From positions 1 to 64,000 of the forward strand of contig NZ_WOXT01000003.1 of assembly GCF_009740395.1 (NCBI RefSeq): DNA of 64,000 nucleotides, read 5' to 3'. Position numbers and translations under genes: made by a program. This DNA is from Noviluteimonas gilva. GTDB taxonomy: Bacteria; Pseudomonadota; Gammaproteobacteria; Xanthomonadales; Xanthomonadaceae. The stretch's first letter is position 1. Every line of letters begins with the position of its first letter. Shown here in pieces: positions 52,077 to 62,430 of the stretch. The notes below the pieces were generated by a model. That model searched no databases and had not been told where the DNA came from. It was given only the letters and a program-made list of their open reading frames with translations.

Positions 52077-52108
52077 CGGGCGAGTTTAGCGGTGGGGCGG
52101 ATGAAAAG

Positions 52109-52197
52109 CGGGAATAGGGAATGGGGAATGGTTGTGGCGACGTGACCTGAAGCGCCGCGCATTTCCTATTCCCCATTCCCCATTCCCCATTCCCGCT
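52109..52197. repeat. G-rich inverted repeat, copy 2
   Basis: A left arm of GGGAAT-type units (52109-52132) faces a C-rich right arm (about 52164-52197), paired with one mismatch over 24 bases. The minus strand of the right arm has four tandem G runs separated by AAT, the pattern of a parallel G-quadruplex. It lies between the divergent patatin and hypothetical genes, so it overlaps their promoters. Confidence 0.8.
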
Positions 52198-52213
52198 CTA
52201 TATCCTCCCCCGC

Positions 52214-52936
52214 ATGTCGCGCCACGCCGACGTCGTCCATCGCCTCCAACGCCGCCTGGCCTGCCACCAGGCGCTGCACGATCCGGCGCGCGAGCCCCGC
52301 AACGGCCTGCGCTGGCTGCCGGAACTCCGGCGCTGGCAGGCGGCGCGGCTGGAGCGCAGCTTCCGGCGCTTCCTCGAAGACCCGCAACGCGCCGCGGCCG
52401 CGCGCTTCTTCCTGACCGACGTCTACGGCGACCACGACTTCACGCAGCGCGACGCCGACATCGTCCGCGTCCTGCCCACGATGCAGCGCCTGTTGCCGGC
52501 CTCGTTGCTCGCCGCGGTGGCCGACGGCATCGCGTTGGGCAACCTGACCCATGCACTGGACCTGCGGATGGCGCAGGCGCTCGGATCGATCGCGCCCCGG
52601 GGCAAGCGCCTGGACGACGCGCGCTATGCGGAGGCCTATCGGCGCGTGGGGCTACCGCGATTGCGGTCGAAACAGATCGACCTGATCCGGGATGTCGGCC
52701 ATGGCGTGGGCAGTGCCTTGCGCCTGCCGGGGATCACGACCTTGCTCAAACTCTCGCGCGGACCCGCGCATGCGGCGGGTTTGTCGGAGTTGCAGGGGTT
52801 TCTCGAACGCGGCGTCGCTGCGTTCAAACAACTGGGCGATGCCGATGCGTTCCTCGCCGAGATCCAGCGCGGCGAGCGCGTCGTGGCGGCGCGCCTGTTC
52901 GCGGCCGAACCTGACCCCTTCAGGGAACCGCGTTAG
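52214..52936 (+). CDS. Conserved hypothetical protein with an FFLTDVYG motif
   Basis: The 240-residue product has no signal peptide or membrane segment and is mainly helical. A striking conserved-looking segment is FFLTDVYGDHDFTQRDADI, followed by VLPTMQRLLPASLLAAV. Arginine and leucine content is high. I recognise the FFLxDxYG pattern as that of a widely distributed but unassigned bacterial family; no function can be offered. Its start lies 17 bases after the G-rich repeat, and its end overlaps the end of the convergent PHA-system gene by four bases. Confidence 0.7.
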   Translation: MSRHADVVHRLQRRLACHQALHDPAREPRNGLRWLPELRRWQAARLERSFRRFLEDPQRAAAARFFLTDVYGDHDFTQRDADIVRVLPTMQRLLPASLLAAVADGIALGNLTHALDLRMAQALGSIAPRGKRLDDARYAEAYRRVGLPRLRSKQIDLIRDVGHGVGSALRLPGITTLLKLSRGPAHAAGLSELQGFLERGVAAFKQLGDADAFLAEIQRGERVVAARLFAAEPDPFREPR

Positions 52937-53208
52937 GCAAACTTCTCGTCGAGCACGCGACGGATTTCCTGCTCGATCGAGCCCTTCATCGCCGAAAGCA
53001 GGAAGCCCAATTGCGCGGTGACGTGCAGCGATTCGGGTTCCAGTGCGATGTGCCCGTCCACGCCCGAGCGGCTGAAGTGGAGCGTGTCGCCTTCCCAGCG
53101 CGATTGCATGCCGAAACGGTCGTCGAGCTTGGCGGCGACTTGTTCGAGCGACTTGCGCGCGGTGGCCATCGGTTGGGAATGCGGGTGGCGGATATCGATC
53201 TTCGACAT
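52933..53208 (-). CDS. Polyhydroxyalkanoic acid system family protein
   Basis: The 91-residue product matches the PHA_gran_rgn family: MSKIDIRHPHS, LEQVAAKLDDRFGMQSRWEGDTLHFSR (split), VDGHIALEPESLHVTAQLGFLLSAMKGSIE and the EQEIRRVLDEKF end. These small alpha-beta proteins are found with phasins and PHA synthases in proteobacteria; the biochemical function is not known. It stands apart from the phasin gene by two genes in this window. Confidence 0.9.
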   Translation of the reverse strand: MSKIDIRHPHSQPMATARKSLEQVAAKLDDRFGMQSRWEGDTLHFSRSGVDGHIALEPESLHVTAQLGFLLSAMKGSIEQEIRRVLDEKFA

Positions 53209-53264
53209 GGGGCGCCGGGCTCGTCGTGTGGTTTGGAGCGCATTGTCTGCTAGATTCCCGCGCG

Positions 53265-54077
53265 GTGGATACCTTGCGCTTACGCTTCCCTGATTCGAAC
53301 CAGCCCGACGCCGGCATCGGCCCCGGGCTGCACGGCATCGGCCGCGCGGCCGATGGCGCGCTCGCGATCGTGGCCGAAGGCGCCCGCATGCTTGCGCAGT
53401 TGTGCGTCGATCGCCGCGGGACGTGGCTCAAGCTCACCGACGGTGCGCGCACAGTGCACGTGAACGGGCGCCCGGTGAAGCACATGGCGATGCTGCGCGT
53501 GGGCGATGCGATCTACATCGACGGGCGCGAAGCGGTGTTGCTCGGCGCGCCGCGCGAACGCGAGGAACTGCCGCCGCCCGGCGGCGAAGGCGGCGATCCG
53601 CGCGTGCTGTTGCGCGGTGTCGGCGGCCAGTACCACGGGCGCAGCTTCACGCTGGATCGGCCGCGCCTGGTCGGCCGCGGCGCGGAATGCGACATCCGCA
53701 TCGACGACCCTGCATTCCCCGAACGCCACGCGCGCATCGACGTGCAGCAGGGGCTGGTCGTGCTTCGCGGCATCAACGGCGCCGAGCCCAGTCAGGTGAA
53801 TGGCGAGCCGGCGCGCGATGCGGTTCTGCGCACCGGCGACCAGATCGTGTTCGACGCGCACCATCGCTTCGTCGTCGAATCGCCCGGGCGTCCTTCGCTG
53901 GTGCACGACGCGATGGCGCCGGCGCTGCCCGACGACATCGATCTCGAACATTCCGACGCGCCGATTCGCGGCCCGCGCCGCACCCGCAATGCGCGGCGAC
54001 TGCCGTGGCTGTTGTTCGCCGCGCTGCTGCTGGCCGCGGCCCTCAGCGCGATCCTGCTGTTCGGCTCGTCGGGTTGA
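53265..54077 (+). CDS. FHA domain protein with C-terminal membrane anchor
   Basis: The 270-residue product starts at a GTG. The first 95 residues form a degenerate FHA-like sandwich (GTWLKLTDGARTVHVNGRPV), and the second part has a good FHA domain: RPRLVGRGAECDIRIDDPAFPERHARI with the GR and RH residues that read phosphothreonine, then GEPARDAVLRTGDQIVFDAHH. The C-terminus is one membrane helix (LPWLLFAALLLAAALSAILLF), so the FHA parts face the cytoplasm. FHA proteins link to Ser/Thr kinases or type VI secretion, but no such gene is adjacent. Confidence 0.8.
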   Translation: MDTLRLRFPDSNQPDAGIGPGLHGIGRAADGALAIVAEGARMLAQLCVDRRGTWLKLTDGARTVHVNGRPVKHMAMLRVGDAIYIDGREAVLLGAPREREELPPPGGEGGDPRVLLRGVGGQYHGRSFTLDRPRLVGRGAECDIRIDDPAFPERHARIDVQQGLVVLRGINGAEPSQVNGEPARDAVLRTGDQIVFDAHHRFVVESPGRPSLVHDAMAPALPDDIDLEHSDAPIRGPRRTRNARRLPWLLFAALLLAAALSAILLFGSSG

Positions 54078-54693
54078 CCGCCAGGGCGGCCATGCGCCGC
54101 CGGGTCGCCAGGTACTTCCACAGCCGCCAGCCCAGCAACACCGCGAGGATGCCGGCGTACAGCGCGGGCTCGCGGATGTCGGACTTCACCAGCCACCAGA
54201 AGTGCAGCACCGCGAGCACACCGATCGCGTAAACGAGCTTGTGCAGGCGCGCCCAGTTGCGCCCGAGGCGCTTGATCCAACCCTTGGTCGAGGTGATCGC
54301 CAGCGGCACAAGCAGCAGCCACGCAGTAAATCCAACCGTGATGTACGGACGCTTGGCGATCTCGGCGAAGATCGTCGTCCAGTAGCCGCGCAGGTCGAGC
54401 ACGAGATACGCGCCGAAATGCACGCTCGCGTAGAAGAACGCGTACAGCCCGAGCATGCGGCGGAAGCGCACGAGCACCGGTTGGTTCGTCAACTGCCGCA
54501 GCGGCGTGATCGCGAGCGCAAGCATCAGAAAGCGCAGCGCCCACAAGCCGAGGAAGTGTTCGATCTCGGCGACCGGATCCGCACCCAGCCCGCTGCCGGT
54601 CTGCGCGACTTCATTGATCTTCAGGCCGATCCAGACGGCCGGCAGCAGCGCGAGGGCGTGCACGACGCCCTTGGCGATGGGCACCGCCTTCAA
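54043..54693 (-). CDS. msrQ: Heme-binding membrane subunit MsrQ
   Basis: The product of about 216 residues has six membrane helices, from VHALALLPAVWIGLKI to PALYAGILAVLLGWRLW, and the ferric-reductase-like heme core: HFLGLWALRFLMLALAITPL, RRMLGLYAFFYASVHFGAYL and RLHKLVYAIGVLAVLHFWWL with histidines in the third and fifth helices. MsrQ passes electrons from the quinone pool to MsrP. No ATG fits; TTG at 54693 preceded by GGGGCGGGG, or GTG at 54684, are the candidates. The gene overlaps the convergent FHA gene end by 35 bases. Confidence 0.85.
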   Translation of the reverse strand: MKAVPIAKGVVHALALLPAVWIGLKINEVAQTGSGLGADPVAEIEHFLGLWALRFLMLALAITPLRQLTNQPVLVRFRRMLGLYAFFYASVHFGAYLVLDLRGYWTTIFAEIAKRPYITVGFTAWLLLVPLAITSTKGWIKRLGRNWARLHKLVYAIGVLAVLHFWWLVKSDIREPALYAGILAVLLGWRLWKYLATRRRMAALAVNPTSRTAGSR

Positions 54694-54704
54694 AACCCCG
54701 CCCC

Positions 54705-55676
54705 TCAAAACCACTTCCTCAAATCCATGCCTGCATACAGCGAAGCCACCTGCGGCCCGTAACCATTGAACGGCTTCGTCGGAATGCGATCGGCGAACAA
54801 CTTGCTCGCCGTGCCCGCGATGCGGCGCTCGGTCTTCTGGCTCCAGCGCGGATGGTCGACCGCCGGATTGACGTTGGAGAAGAACCCGTACTCCTGCGGT
54901 TGCAACGCGTGCCACGCCGTTTCCGGCATTTTCTCGACGAACTCGATGCGCACTATCGACTTGATGCTCTTGAACCCGTACTTCCACGGCACGACCAGCC
55001 GCAGCGGCGCGCCGTTCTGCTGCGGCAGCGGCTTGCCGTAGAGCCCGGTGGCCAGGAAGGCGAGGGGATGCATCGCTTCATCGATGCGCAGGCCTTCGCG
55101 ATACGGCCAGTCGAGGATCGCCGAGCGAATGCCCGGCATCTGCGATGCATCGCCGAGGGTGACGAAGGCGACGTACTTGGCCTTCGACGTCGGCTGGAAG
55201 CGCTTGAGCACCGAAGCCAGCGGTACGCCGAGCCACGGGATCACCATCGACCAGCCTTCCACGCACCGCAGGCGGTACACGCGCTCCTCGGGTTTGAGGC
55301 CCTTGAGCAAATCGCCGAGTTCGAGGTTGCCGGGCTTCGCGCATTCGCCATCGACGAGCACGCGCCACGGCTTGGTGCGCAGCGTCTTGCGCGCCTGCGA
55401 CGGATCGGCCTTGCCGCTGCCGAACTCGTAGAAGTTGTTGTACGAGGTCACGTCCTCGTAACGCGTGCGTTCCTCGTTGGTGCGAAAGCCCGACTTCGCC
55501 TGCTCAGGCGTGATCGTCACCTTCGACGGCGGCGGCGGAGGCGCGGCTTCACTGCATCCGGCCAAGGCCAGCGCGGGGCTCGCGGCGAAGGCAGCAAGCA
55601 AGCGACGGCGATCGAGGTAGACCGCTTCGTCGGTGATCTGCGATGCGGGGATGCGCAAGGCGTCGCGCAGGGACAT
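54705..55676 (-). CDS. msrP: Periplasmic methionine sulfoxide reductase MsrP
   Basis: The 323-residue molybdoenzyme has a twin-arginine type N-terminus ([19 protein letters not shown]) and a molybdopterin domain. The molybdenum-binding cysteine is in [19 protein letters not shown], with [15 protein letters not shown] before it and [16 protein letters not shown] after. MsrP repairs oxidised methionine in periplasmic proteins. AGC directly after the signal resembles a lipobox, so a lipid-anchored form is possible. It is followed by msrQ after 11 bases and forms the usual pair. Confidence 0.9.
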   Translation of the reverse strand: MSLRDALRIPASQITDEAVYLDRRRLLAAFAASPALALAGCSEAAPPPPPSKVTITPEQAKSGFRTNEERTRYEDVTSYNNFYEFGSGKADPSQARKTLRTKPWRVLVDGECAKPGNLELGDLLKGLKPEERVYRLRCVEGWSMVIPWLGVPLASVLKRFQPTSKAKYVAFVTLGDASQMPGIRSAILDWPYREGLRIDEAMHPLAFLATGLYGKPLPQQNGAPLRLVVPWKYGFKSIKSIVRIEFVEKMPETAWHALQPQEYGFFSNVNPAVDHPRWSQKTERRIAGTASKLFADRIPTKPFNGYGPQVASLYAGMDLRKWF

Positions 55677-55798
55677 GGAAGGCTCCTCGGGGACGGACAC
55701 AACAGTTACGCCTGAAAGCGTCGAGCGGATGCGATGGCCGAGTGTCGGCTCCAATTTCGGTGTTGCATACTGCCGGCAACCCACATCGACGACGCCCA

Positions 55799-56884
55799 AT
55801 GCCACGTGCCTGGAATTTCAGTGCCGGTCCCGCCACGCTTCCCGAACCGGTGTTGCGCAAGGCGCAATCGGAAATGCTGGAATGGCGCGACGCCGGGGCG
55901 TCCATCGTCGAGATCAGCCATCGCGGCCCCGAGTTCATGGAAGTGGCCGCGGCCGCCGAAGGGGCGCTGCGCACGCTGCTGTCGATCCCCGATGACTACG
56001 CGGTGCTGTTCACCCAGGGCGGCGCGACGACGCAGCAGGCCCTGATCCCGCTGAACTTCGCCGCGCCCGGGCAGCCGGCCGACTACGTGCTGACCGGCCA
56101 TTGGGGCAAGACCGCGCTGAAGCAGGCCAAGCCGTACGTGGCCACGCATGTGTCGGCGACCAGCGAAGCCGACAATTTCCGCTCGATCCCCGCGCGCGAC
56201 ACCTGGCAATTCGCCGCCGACTCGGCCTACGTGCACATCACGGCGAACGAGACCATCCACGGCGTCGAGTTCCGCGACATCCCCGACACCGGCGAGATTC
56301 CGCTGGTCGCCGACTTCAGCTCCTCGATCGCCAGCGAGCCGGTGGATATCTCGAAGTTCGGGATCATCTACGCCGGCGCGCAGAAGAACCTCGGCCCGGT
56401 GGGCATCAGCGTGACCATCGTGCGGCGCGACCTGCTCGAACGCGACGGCCAGCCGCGCGCCGACATCTTCGACTATCGCTCGCAGCTCAAGGCCGAGTCG
56501 ATGCTCAACACGCCGCCGACGTGGAACTGGTACATGCTCGGCCTCAACGTGCAGTGGATGCTGGACGAGGGCGGCGTGGAAGCGTTCGCCCAACGCAATG
56601 CGCGCAAGGCACAGCTGTTGTACGCGGCGATCGACGGCTCCAACGGCTTCTATCGCAACGAAGTCGAGGCGTCCGTGCGTTCGCGCATGAACGTGCCGTT
56701 CTTCCTGCGCGACGAAGCGCTGGAGAAGGCCTTCCTCGCCGAATCGAAGGACGCGGGCCTGCTCGCGCTGAAGGGGCATCGCGCCGTCGGCGGCATGCGT
56801 GCGTCGATCTACAACGCGATGCCGGAGGCCGGCGTGCAGGCGCTGGCGGATTTCATGCGGGATTTCGCTGGCCGCCATGGCTAA
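55799..56884 (+). CDS. serC: Phosphoserine aminotransferase
   Basis: The 361-residue PLP enzyme opens [18 protein letters not shown], the SerC hallmark. [16 protein letters not shown] is the phosphate-binding segment, and the PLP lysine lies in [14 protein letters not shown]. It makes phosphoserine from 3-phosphohydroxypyruvate for serine and one-carbon metabolism, and in vitamin B6 synthesis. It leads a run of four overlapping or nearly overlapping genes. The next gene, pheA, begins inside the last eight bases. Confidence 0.97.
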   Translation: MPRAWNFSAGPATLPEPVLRKAQSEMLEWRDAGASIVEISHRGPEFMEVAAAAEGALRTLLSIPDDYAVLFTQGGATTQQALIPLNFAAPGQPADYVLTGHWGKTALKQAKPYVATHVSATSEADNFRSIPARDTWQFAADSAYVHITANETIHGVEFRDIPDTGEIPLVADFSSSIASEPVDISKFGIIYAGAQKNLGPVGISVTIVRRDLLERDGQPRADIFDYRSQLKAESMLNTPPTWNWYMLGLNVQWMLDEGGVEAFAQRNARKAQLLYAAIDGSNGFYRNEVEASVRSRMNVPFFLRDEALEKAFLAESKDAGLLALKGHRAVGGMRASIYNAMPEAGVQALADFMRDFAGRHG

Positions 56885-58004
56885 GAAAACCAAAGCACCT
56901 CCGCCGCCTCCCTCGGGTGATGCAGCGCCGCTGGATCTGGTCGCGGTGCGCACGCAGATCGACGGGATCGATCGACAGATCCAGGCGCTGATCGCCGAGC
57001 GCGCGCAGTTCGCGCGGCAGGTGGGCAAGGCGAAGGGCAAGCTCGCGGCGGCGGTGGATTACTACCGGCCCGAGCGCGAAGCGATGGTGTTGCGCGGTGT
57101 GGTCGATCGCAACGACGGGCCGCTGGCCGACGACGTGCTGGTGCGTTTGTTCCGCGAAATCATGTCGGCGTGCCTGGCGCAGCAGGAACCCTTGAAGATC
57201 GGTTATCTCGGGCCGGAAGGCACGTTCTCGCAGCAGGCCGTGCAGAAGCACTTCGGGCATTCGGCGAAGGGCTTGCCGCTCGCCAGCGTGGAGGAAGTGT
57301 TCGACGAAGTGGCCGCCGGGCATGCGGATTTCGGTGTCGTGCCGGTCGAGAACTCGGGGCAGGGCACGATCCAGTCGACGCTCGATCTGTTCCTCACCTC
57401 GCCGCTGAAGATCTGCGGTGAAGTCGAGTTGCGCGTGCATCAGTACCTGCTCTCGCGCACGGGCCATATCGAAGACATCGAGCGCGTGTATTCGCACGCG
57501 CTGTCGCTCGCGCAATGCCGTGCATGGCTGCGCCAGCACGTGCCCGATGCGGAAAAGCTGCCGGTGGCCAGCAATGCCGAGGCCGCGCGCCGCGCGCGCA
57601 ACGCGGACGACGCGGCGGCCATCGCCGGCGAGAACGCGGCGCACGTGTACGGTTTGAAGATCGTCGCCGGCCCCATCGAAGACCGGCCCGACAATACGAC
57701 GCGCTTCTTGGTGATCGGCCGCAGCATGTTCCCGCCGTCGGGCAACGATCGCACCTCGCTGATGGTGTTCGTGCGCAACCAGCCCGGTGCGTTGTTCCGC
57801 GTGCTCGAACCGCTGTCGCGCCGCGGCGTGAGCATGAACCGCATCGAATCGCGGCCCGCGCATACGGGGCTGTGGCAATACGCCTTCTTCATCGACGTGG
57901 GCGGGCACGTGACCGAAGCGCCGCTGAGCGAGGCGCTGGCCGACCTTGCCGACTTCGCGGAAAACGTGACCGTGCTCGGTTCGTATCCGGTGGCCGTGCC
58001 GTGA
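56877..58004 (+). CDS. pheA: Chorismate mutase / prephenate dehydratase
   Basis: The 375-residue bifunctional P-protein has a chorismate mutase domain (residues 18-105, [22 protein letters not shown] cut, [14 protein letters not shown]), a dehydratase domain (110-290, [32 protein letters not shown], and the essential TTRF at [10 protein letters not shown]) and a C-terminal ACT domain (about 298-375, [24 protein letters not shown]) that binds phenylalanine. The product is phenylpyruvate. A proline-rich tail at the N-terminus (KAPPPPPS) is unusual but harmless. It overlaps serC and hisC. Confidence 0.97.
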   Translation: MAKKTKAPPPPPSGDAAPLDLVAVRTQIDGIDRQIQALIAERAQFARQVGKAKGKLAAAVDYYRPEREAMVLRGVVDRNDGPLADDVLVRLFREIMSACLAQQEPLKIGYLGPEGTFSQQAVQKHFGHSAKGLPLASVEEVFDEVAAGHADFGVVPVENSGQGTIQSTLDLFLTSPLKICGEVELRVHQYLLSRTGHIEDIERVYSHALSLAQCRAWLRQHVPDAEKLPVASNAEAARRARNADDAAAIAGENAAHVYGLKIVAGPIEDRPDNTTRFLVIGRSMFPPSGNDRTSLMVFVRNQPGALFRVLEPLSRRGVSMNRIESRPAHTGLWQYAFFIDVGGHVTEAPLSEALADLADFAENVTVLGSYPVAVP

Positions 58005-59104
58005 ACTTCGATCGCCTCGCGGTGCCGGCGCTGCAGGGCTTGCGCGCCTACGATCCGGGGCACGATCTGGTCGCGTGGCGTCGCCGCGTCGGGCCGTCGC
58101 TCGTGGAGCTCGGATCGAACGAGAATCCCTGGGGCGCTTCACCGGCCGCGCGCGCGGCGGTGCTCGATCAATTGCATGCGATCCATCGCTATCCCGATCC
58201 GCTGGGCGGCGATCTCAAGCGTGCGCTCGCGCAGAAGCACGGGCTCGCGGTCGAGCAATTGATCCTCGGCAATGGCTCGCATGAATTGCTGATGCAATTC
58301 GCGCAGGTGTTCGCGGGGCCGGGCGATGAAGTGGTGGCCTCGCAGTACGGGTTTGCGGTGTATGCGATCGCGACGCAGGCCGCGGGAGCGACGCTGCGTG
58401 CGGCGCCGGCATTGCCGCGCGAACACGCGACGATGCCGCGCGGGCACGACCTCGATGCGATTGCAGAAGCCGTCGGTCCGCGGACCAAGCTCGTGTACCT
58501 GGCCAATCCGAACAATCCGACCGGCACGCATTTCACGATCGACACGCTGGCGAATTTCCTGCGGAAGCTGCCGCCCGAGGTGTTGGTCGTCGTCGACGAG
58601 GCCTACGCGGAATTCGTGGAGGGTGGAGAATCGGCGCTGTCGCTGCTGGCGCACCATCCCAACCTGATCGTCACCCGCACCTTCAGCAAGGCGTATGCGC
58701 TGGCGGGATTGCGGGTTGGATTCGCCGTCGCACATCCGGGCCTGATCGCCGTGATCGAACGCGTGCGCGAAAGCTTCAACGTCAATTGCATGGGCCTTGC
58801 GGCGGCCGAAGCGGCGCTCGGCGATGTCGAACACCTGCAATGGGGCCTTGCGCGCAACGCGGAAGAACGCGCGCGGCTCGCCGATGCGTTGCGCTCGCGC
58901 GGCTGGTTCGTGCATCCCTCGCAAACCAATTTCCTGCTCGTCGAATTCGGCGCGCGGACCGCGGCCATCGAAGCGGGCCTGCTCGATCGCGGCGTGATTC
59001 CGCGCCCGATGATCGGCTACGGCCTGGGCGATTGCCTGCGCATCACGGTCGGCGATCGCAACGAGAACCGCCGCTTCCTCGACGCACTGGACGCACTCGC
59101 ATGA
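58001..59104 (+). CDS. hisC: Histidinol-phosphate / aromatic aminotransferase
   Basis: The 367-residue class I/II PLP aminotransferase starts at a GTG overlapping the pheA stop. ELGSNENPWGASP, the phosphate-binding LGNGSHELLMQ, YLANPNNPTGT and the PLP lysine in TRTFSKAYALAGLRVGF are all normal. The fold is that of HisC, which makes histidinol phosphate, but its place after pheA suggests it transaminates phenylpyruvate or 4-hydroxyphenylpyruvate, as HisC-type enzymes can. If a second hisC sits in a histidine operon elsewhere, this copy is the aromatic one. Confidence 0.9.
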   Translation: MNFDRLAVPALQGLRAYDPGHDLVAWRRRVGPSLVELGSNENPWGASPAARAAVLDQLHAIHRYPDPLGGDLKRALAQKHGLAVEQLILGNGSHELLMQFAQVFAGPGDEVVASQYGFAVYAIATQAAGATLRAAPALPREHATMPRGHDLDAIAEAVGPRTKLVYLANPNNPTGTHFTIDTLANFLRKLPPEVLVVVDEAYAEFVEGGESALSLLAHHPNLIVTRTFSKAYALAGLRVGFAVAHPGLIAVIERVRESFNVNCMGLAAAEAALGDVEHLQWGLARNAEERARLADALRSRGWFVHPSQTNFLLVEFGARTAAIEAGLLDRGVIPRPMIGYGLGDCLRITVGDRNENRRFLDALDALA

Positions 59105-60417
59105 TCGCTGCCGAACCGCGCGAAGCCTGGGTCGCATCGCCCGGTGGTCCGCTGCGCGGCGAAGTCCATGTGCCCGGCGACAAGTCGGTGTCGCATCGCG
59201 CGATCATGCTGGCCGCCATCGCCGATGGCACCTCGCGCATCGAAGGCTTCCTCGAAGGCGAAGACACGCTCGCGACGGCGCGGATCTTCGAAAAGCTCGG
59301 CGTGCGCATCGAAGTCCCCGGCGCCAGCACGCGCATCGTGCACGGCGTGGGCCTCGACGGCCTGCAGGCGCCGACGCACCCGCTCGACTGCGGCAACGCG
59401 GGAACGGGCATGCGATTGCTGGCGGGGCTGCTGTCCGGTCAACGCTTCGACAGCGTGCTGATCGGCGATGGCTCGCTGTCGCGGCGGCCGATGCGGCGCG
59501 TACTCGATCCGCTCGCGCGCATGGGCGCTTCGATCGCCGCGCACGATGGATTCCCGCCGCTGAAGATCGCGGGCGGCAAATCGTTGCGCGGTATCTCCTA
59601 CGCGTCCGATATCGCGAGCGCGCAGGTGAAGTCCGCCGTGCTGCTCGCGGGCCTGCATGCGAAGGGCGATACCGAAGTGCGCGAACCGCATCCCACGCGC
59701 GATTACACCGAGCGGATGTTGCGCGCCTTCGGTTGGCCGATCGAGTTTTCGCCGGGCGTCGCGCGGCTTTCGGGCGGGCATCGCCTGCGCGCGACGGATG
59801 TGTCGGTGCCGGCGGATTTCTCGTCTGCGGCGTTCTTCCTGGTCGCCGCGTGCGTGATTCCCGGTTCCGACATCGTGCTGCGCCGCGTGGGCATGAATCC
59901 GCGCCGCACGGGCTTGCTGCGCGTGCTGCGTGCGATGGGTGCGCACGTCGACATCGAAGCGATGGGCGAGCAGGGCGGCGAAGCGGTCGCGGACCTGCAC
60001 GTGCGTTATGCGCCGCTGCACGGCATCGACGTGCCCGTGGACGCGGTGCCCGACATGATCGATGAGTTTCCCGCGTTGTTCGTTGCCGCGGCCTGCGCCT
60101 CAGGCACGACCCGCGTGCGTGGCGCGGCGGAGTTGCGCGTCAAGGAATCCGACCGCATCGCGACGATGGCGAGCGGCTTGCGTTCGCTCGGCATCGCGGT
60201 GGAAGAAACCGAAGACGGCGCGGCGATCCATGGCGGCCCGTTGCGCGGCGGCCATGTCGCTTCGCATGGCGATCATCGCGTGGCGATGGCCTTCGCGATC
60301 GCGGGGCAGGTGTGCGACGGCGAGGTGCAGGTGTGCGACACCGCGAATGTCGCGACCTCGTTCCCCGCATTCGATTCACTGGCGCGCAGCACGGGGTTCG
60401 CGCTGCGCGAAAGCTGA
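59101..60417 (+). CDS. aroA: 3-Phosphoshikimate 1-carboxyvinyltransferase (EPSP synthase)
   Basis: The 438-residue enzyme makes EPSP from shikimate 3-phosphate and PEP. HVPGDKSVSHRAIML, SLSRRPMRRVLDPL, the ASAQVKSAVLLAGL stretch, RDYTERMLRAFG and ELRVKESDRI are visible. These motifs are those of class II enzymes (the CP4 type), rather than class I of E. coli. The residue that is alanine in CP4 and lowers inhibitor binding is glycine here, in GNAGTGMR. The ATG overlaps the hisC stop (ATGA). The operon serves serine, aromatic acid and perhaps pyridoxal synthesis together. Confidence 0.97.
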   Translation: MIAAEPREAWVASPGGPLRGEVHVPGDKSVSHRAIMLAAIADGTSRIEGFLEGEDTLATARIFEKLGVRIEVPGASTRIVHGVGLDGLQAPTHPLDCGNAGTGMRLLAGLLSGQRFDSVLIGDGSLSRRPMRRVLDPLARMGASIAAHDGFPPLKIAGGKSLRGISYASDIASAQVKSAVLLAGLHAKGDTEVREPHPTRDYTERMLRAFGWPIEFSPGVARLSGGHRLRATDVSVPADFSSAAFFLVAACVIPGSDIVLRRVGMNPRRTGLLRVLRAMGAHVDIEAMGEQGGEAVADLHVRYAPLHGIDVPVDAVPDMIDEFPALFVAAACASGTTRVRGAAELRVKESDRIATMASGLRSLGIAVEETEDGAAIHGGPLRGGHVASHGDHRVAMAFAIAGQVCDGEVQVCDTANVATSFPAFDSLARSTGFALRES

Positions 60418-60421
60418 CCCG

Positions 60422-61042
60422 TTACAGACGAAATTCGATCGGCACGACCACCGAGCCTGCGACGGGCTGCCCGCCACGCTGCGCGGGACGGAAGCGCCAT
60501 TTGCGAACCGCTTCCAGCGCCGCGCGATCCAGGTCGCGCGACTGGCTGCTGCTTTCGACGCTGACATCGGTCGGCACGCCATCGGCGCCGACGGCGACCA
60601 ACACGCGCACCGTGCCGGTTTCGCGCATGCGCAACGCACGCGAGGGATAGCGCGGCGGCGGACGCGAGATGGGCGACGGGCTCGCGCTATCCGCCATCGC
60701 AGGCGGCGCCGTGGGCGCAGGCGCGACCGGCGCCGGCGCGGGCGGGGCTTCACGGCGCGGCGCTTCTTCCAGGCGCGGTCGTTCGGCGAGCGCTTCTTCG
60801 TCGGGTTCTTCCATGCCGCTCGCGCCGTCGGCGTTGCCCGCCATCGGCGCGGGAAGCGGTGCGAAATCCGGGCGATCGGCGGTGGCGCGCACCGGCGCGG
60901 GCGCGTTGCTGCGCTGGCCCGACCACACGATGAGGAACAGGACCAGGCCGACGAGAACGGCCGCGGCGATCATCGCAAGGCCGCGCTGCGTGGGGCGCCA
61001 GGCGGCCAGGCGCGCCGCGAAAGAGGAGGAATGGCTCGACAT
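60422..61042 (-). CDS. TonB-family energy transducer-like protein
   Basis: The 206-residue product has one membrane helix (MIAAAVLVGLVLFLIVWSG), a proline- and alanine-rich spacer (about residues 45-120, PAPAPVAPAPTAPPA) and a C-terminal TonB domain: RYPSRALRMRETGTVRVLVAVGADG, VSVESSSQSRDLDRAALEAVRKWRFRPA cut here and PIEFRL. The family signature YPxxAxxxxxxGxVxv is intact. It may energise outer membrane receptors, though without exbB-exbD genes next to it the role may be envelope binding only. It converges on aroA. Confidence 0.85.
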   Translation of the reverse strand: MSSHSSSFAARLAAWRPTQRGLAMIAAAVLVGLVLFLIVWSGQRSNAPAPVRATADRPDFAPLPAPMAGNADGASGMEEPDEEALAERPRLEEAPRREAPPAPAPVAPAPTAPPAMADSASPSPISRPPPRYPSRALRMRETGTVRVLVAVGADGVPTDVSVESSSQSRDLDRAALEAVRKWRFRPAQRGGQPVAGSVVVPIEFRL

Positions 61043-61106
61043 GCGGCCGATTCTGTCACGTCGTTACGGCCGAGCCGGTCGGCAAGCGCGCTTGGAGGCC
61101 GCATAA

Positions 61107-62426
<1,320 letters not shown>

Positions 62427-62430
62427 TCGT

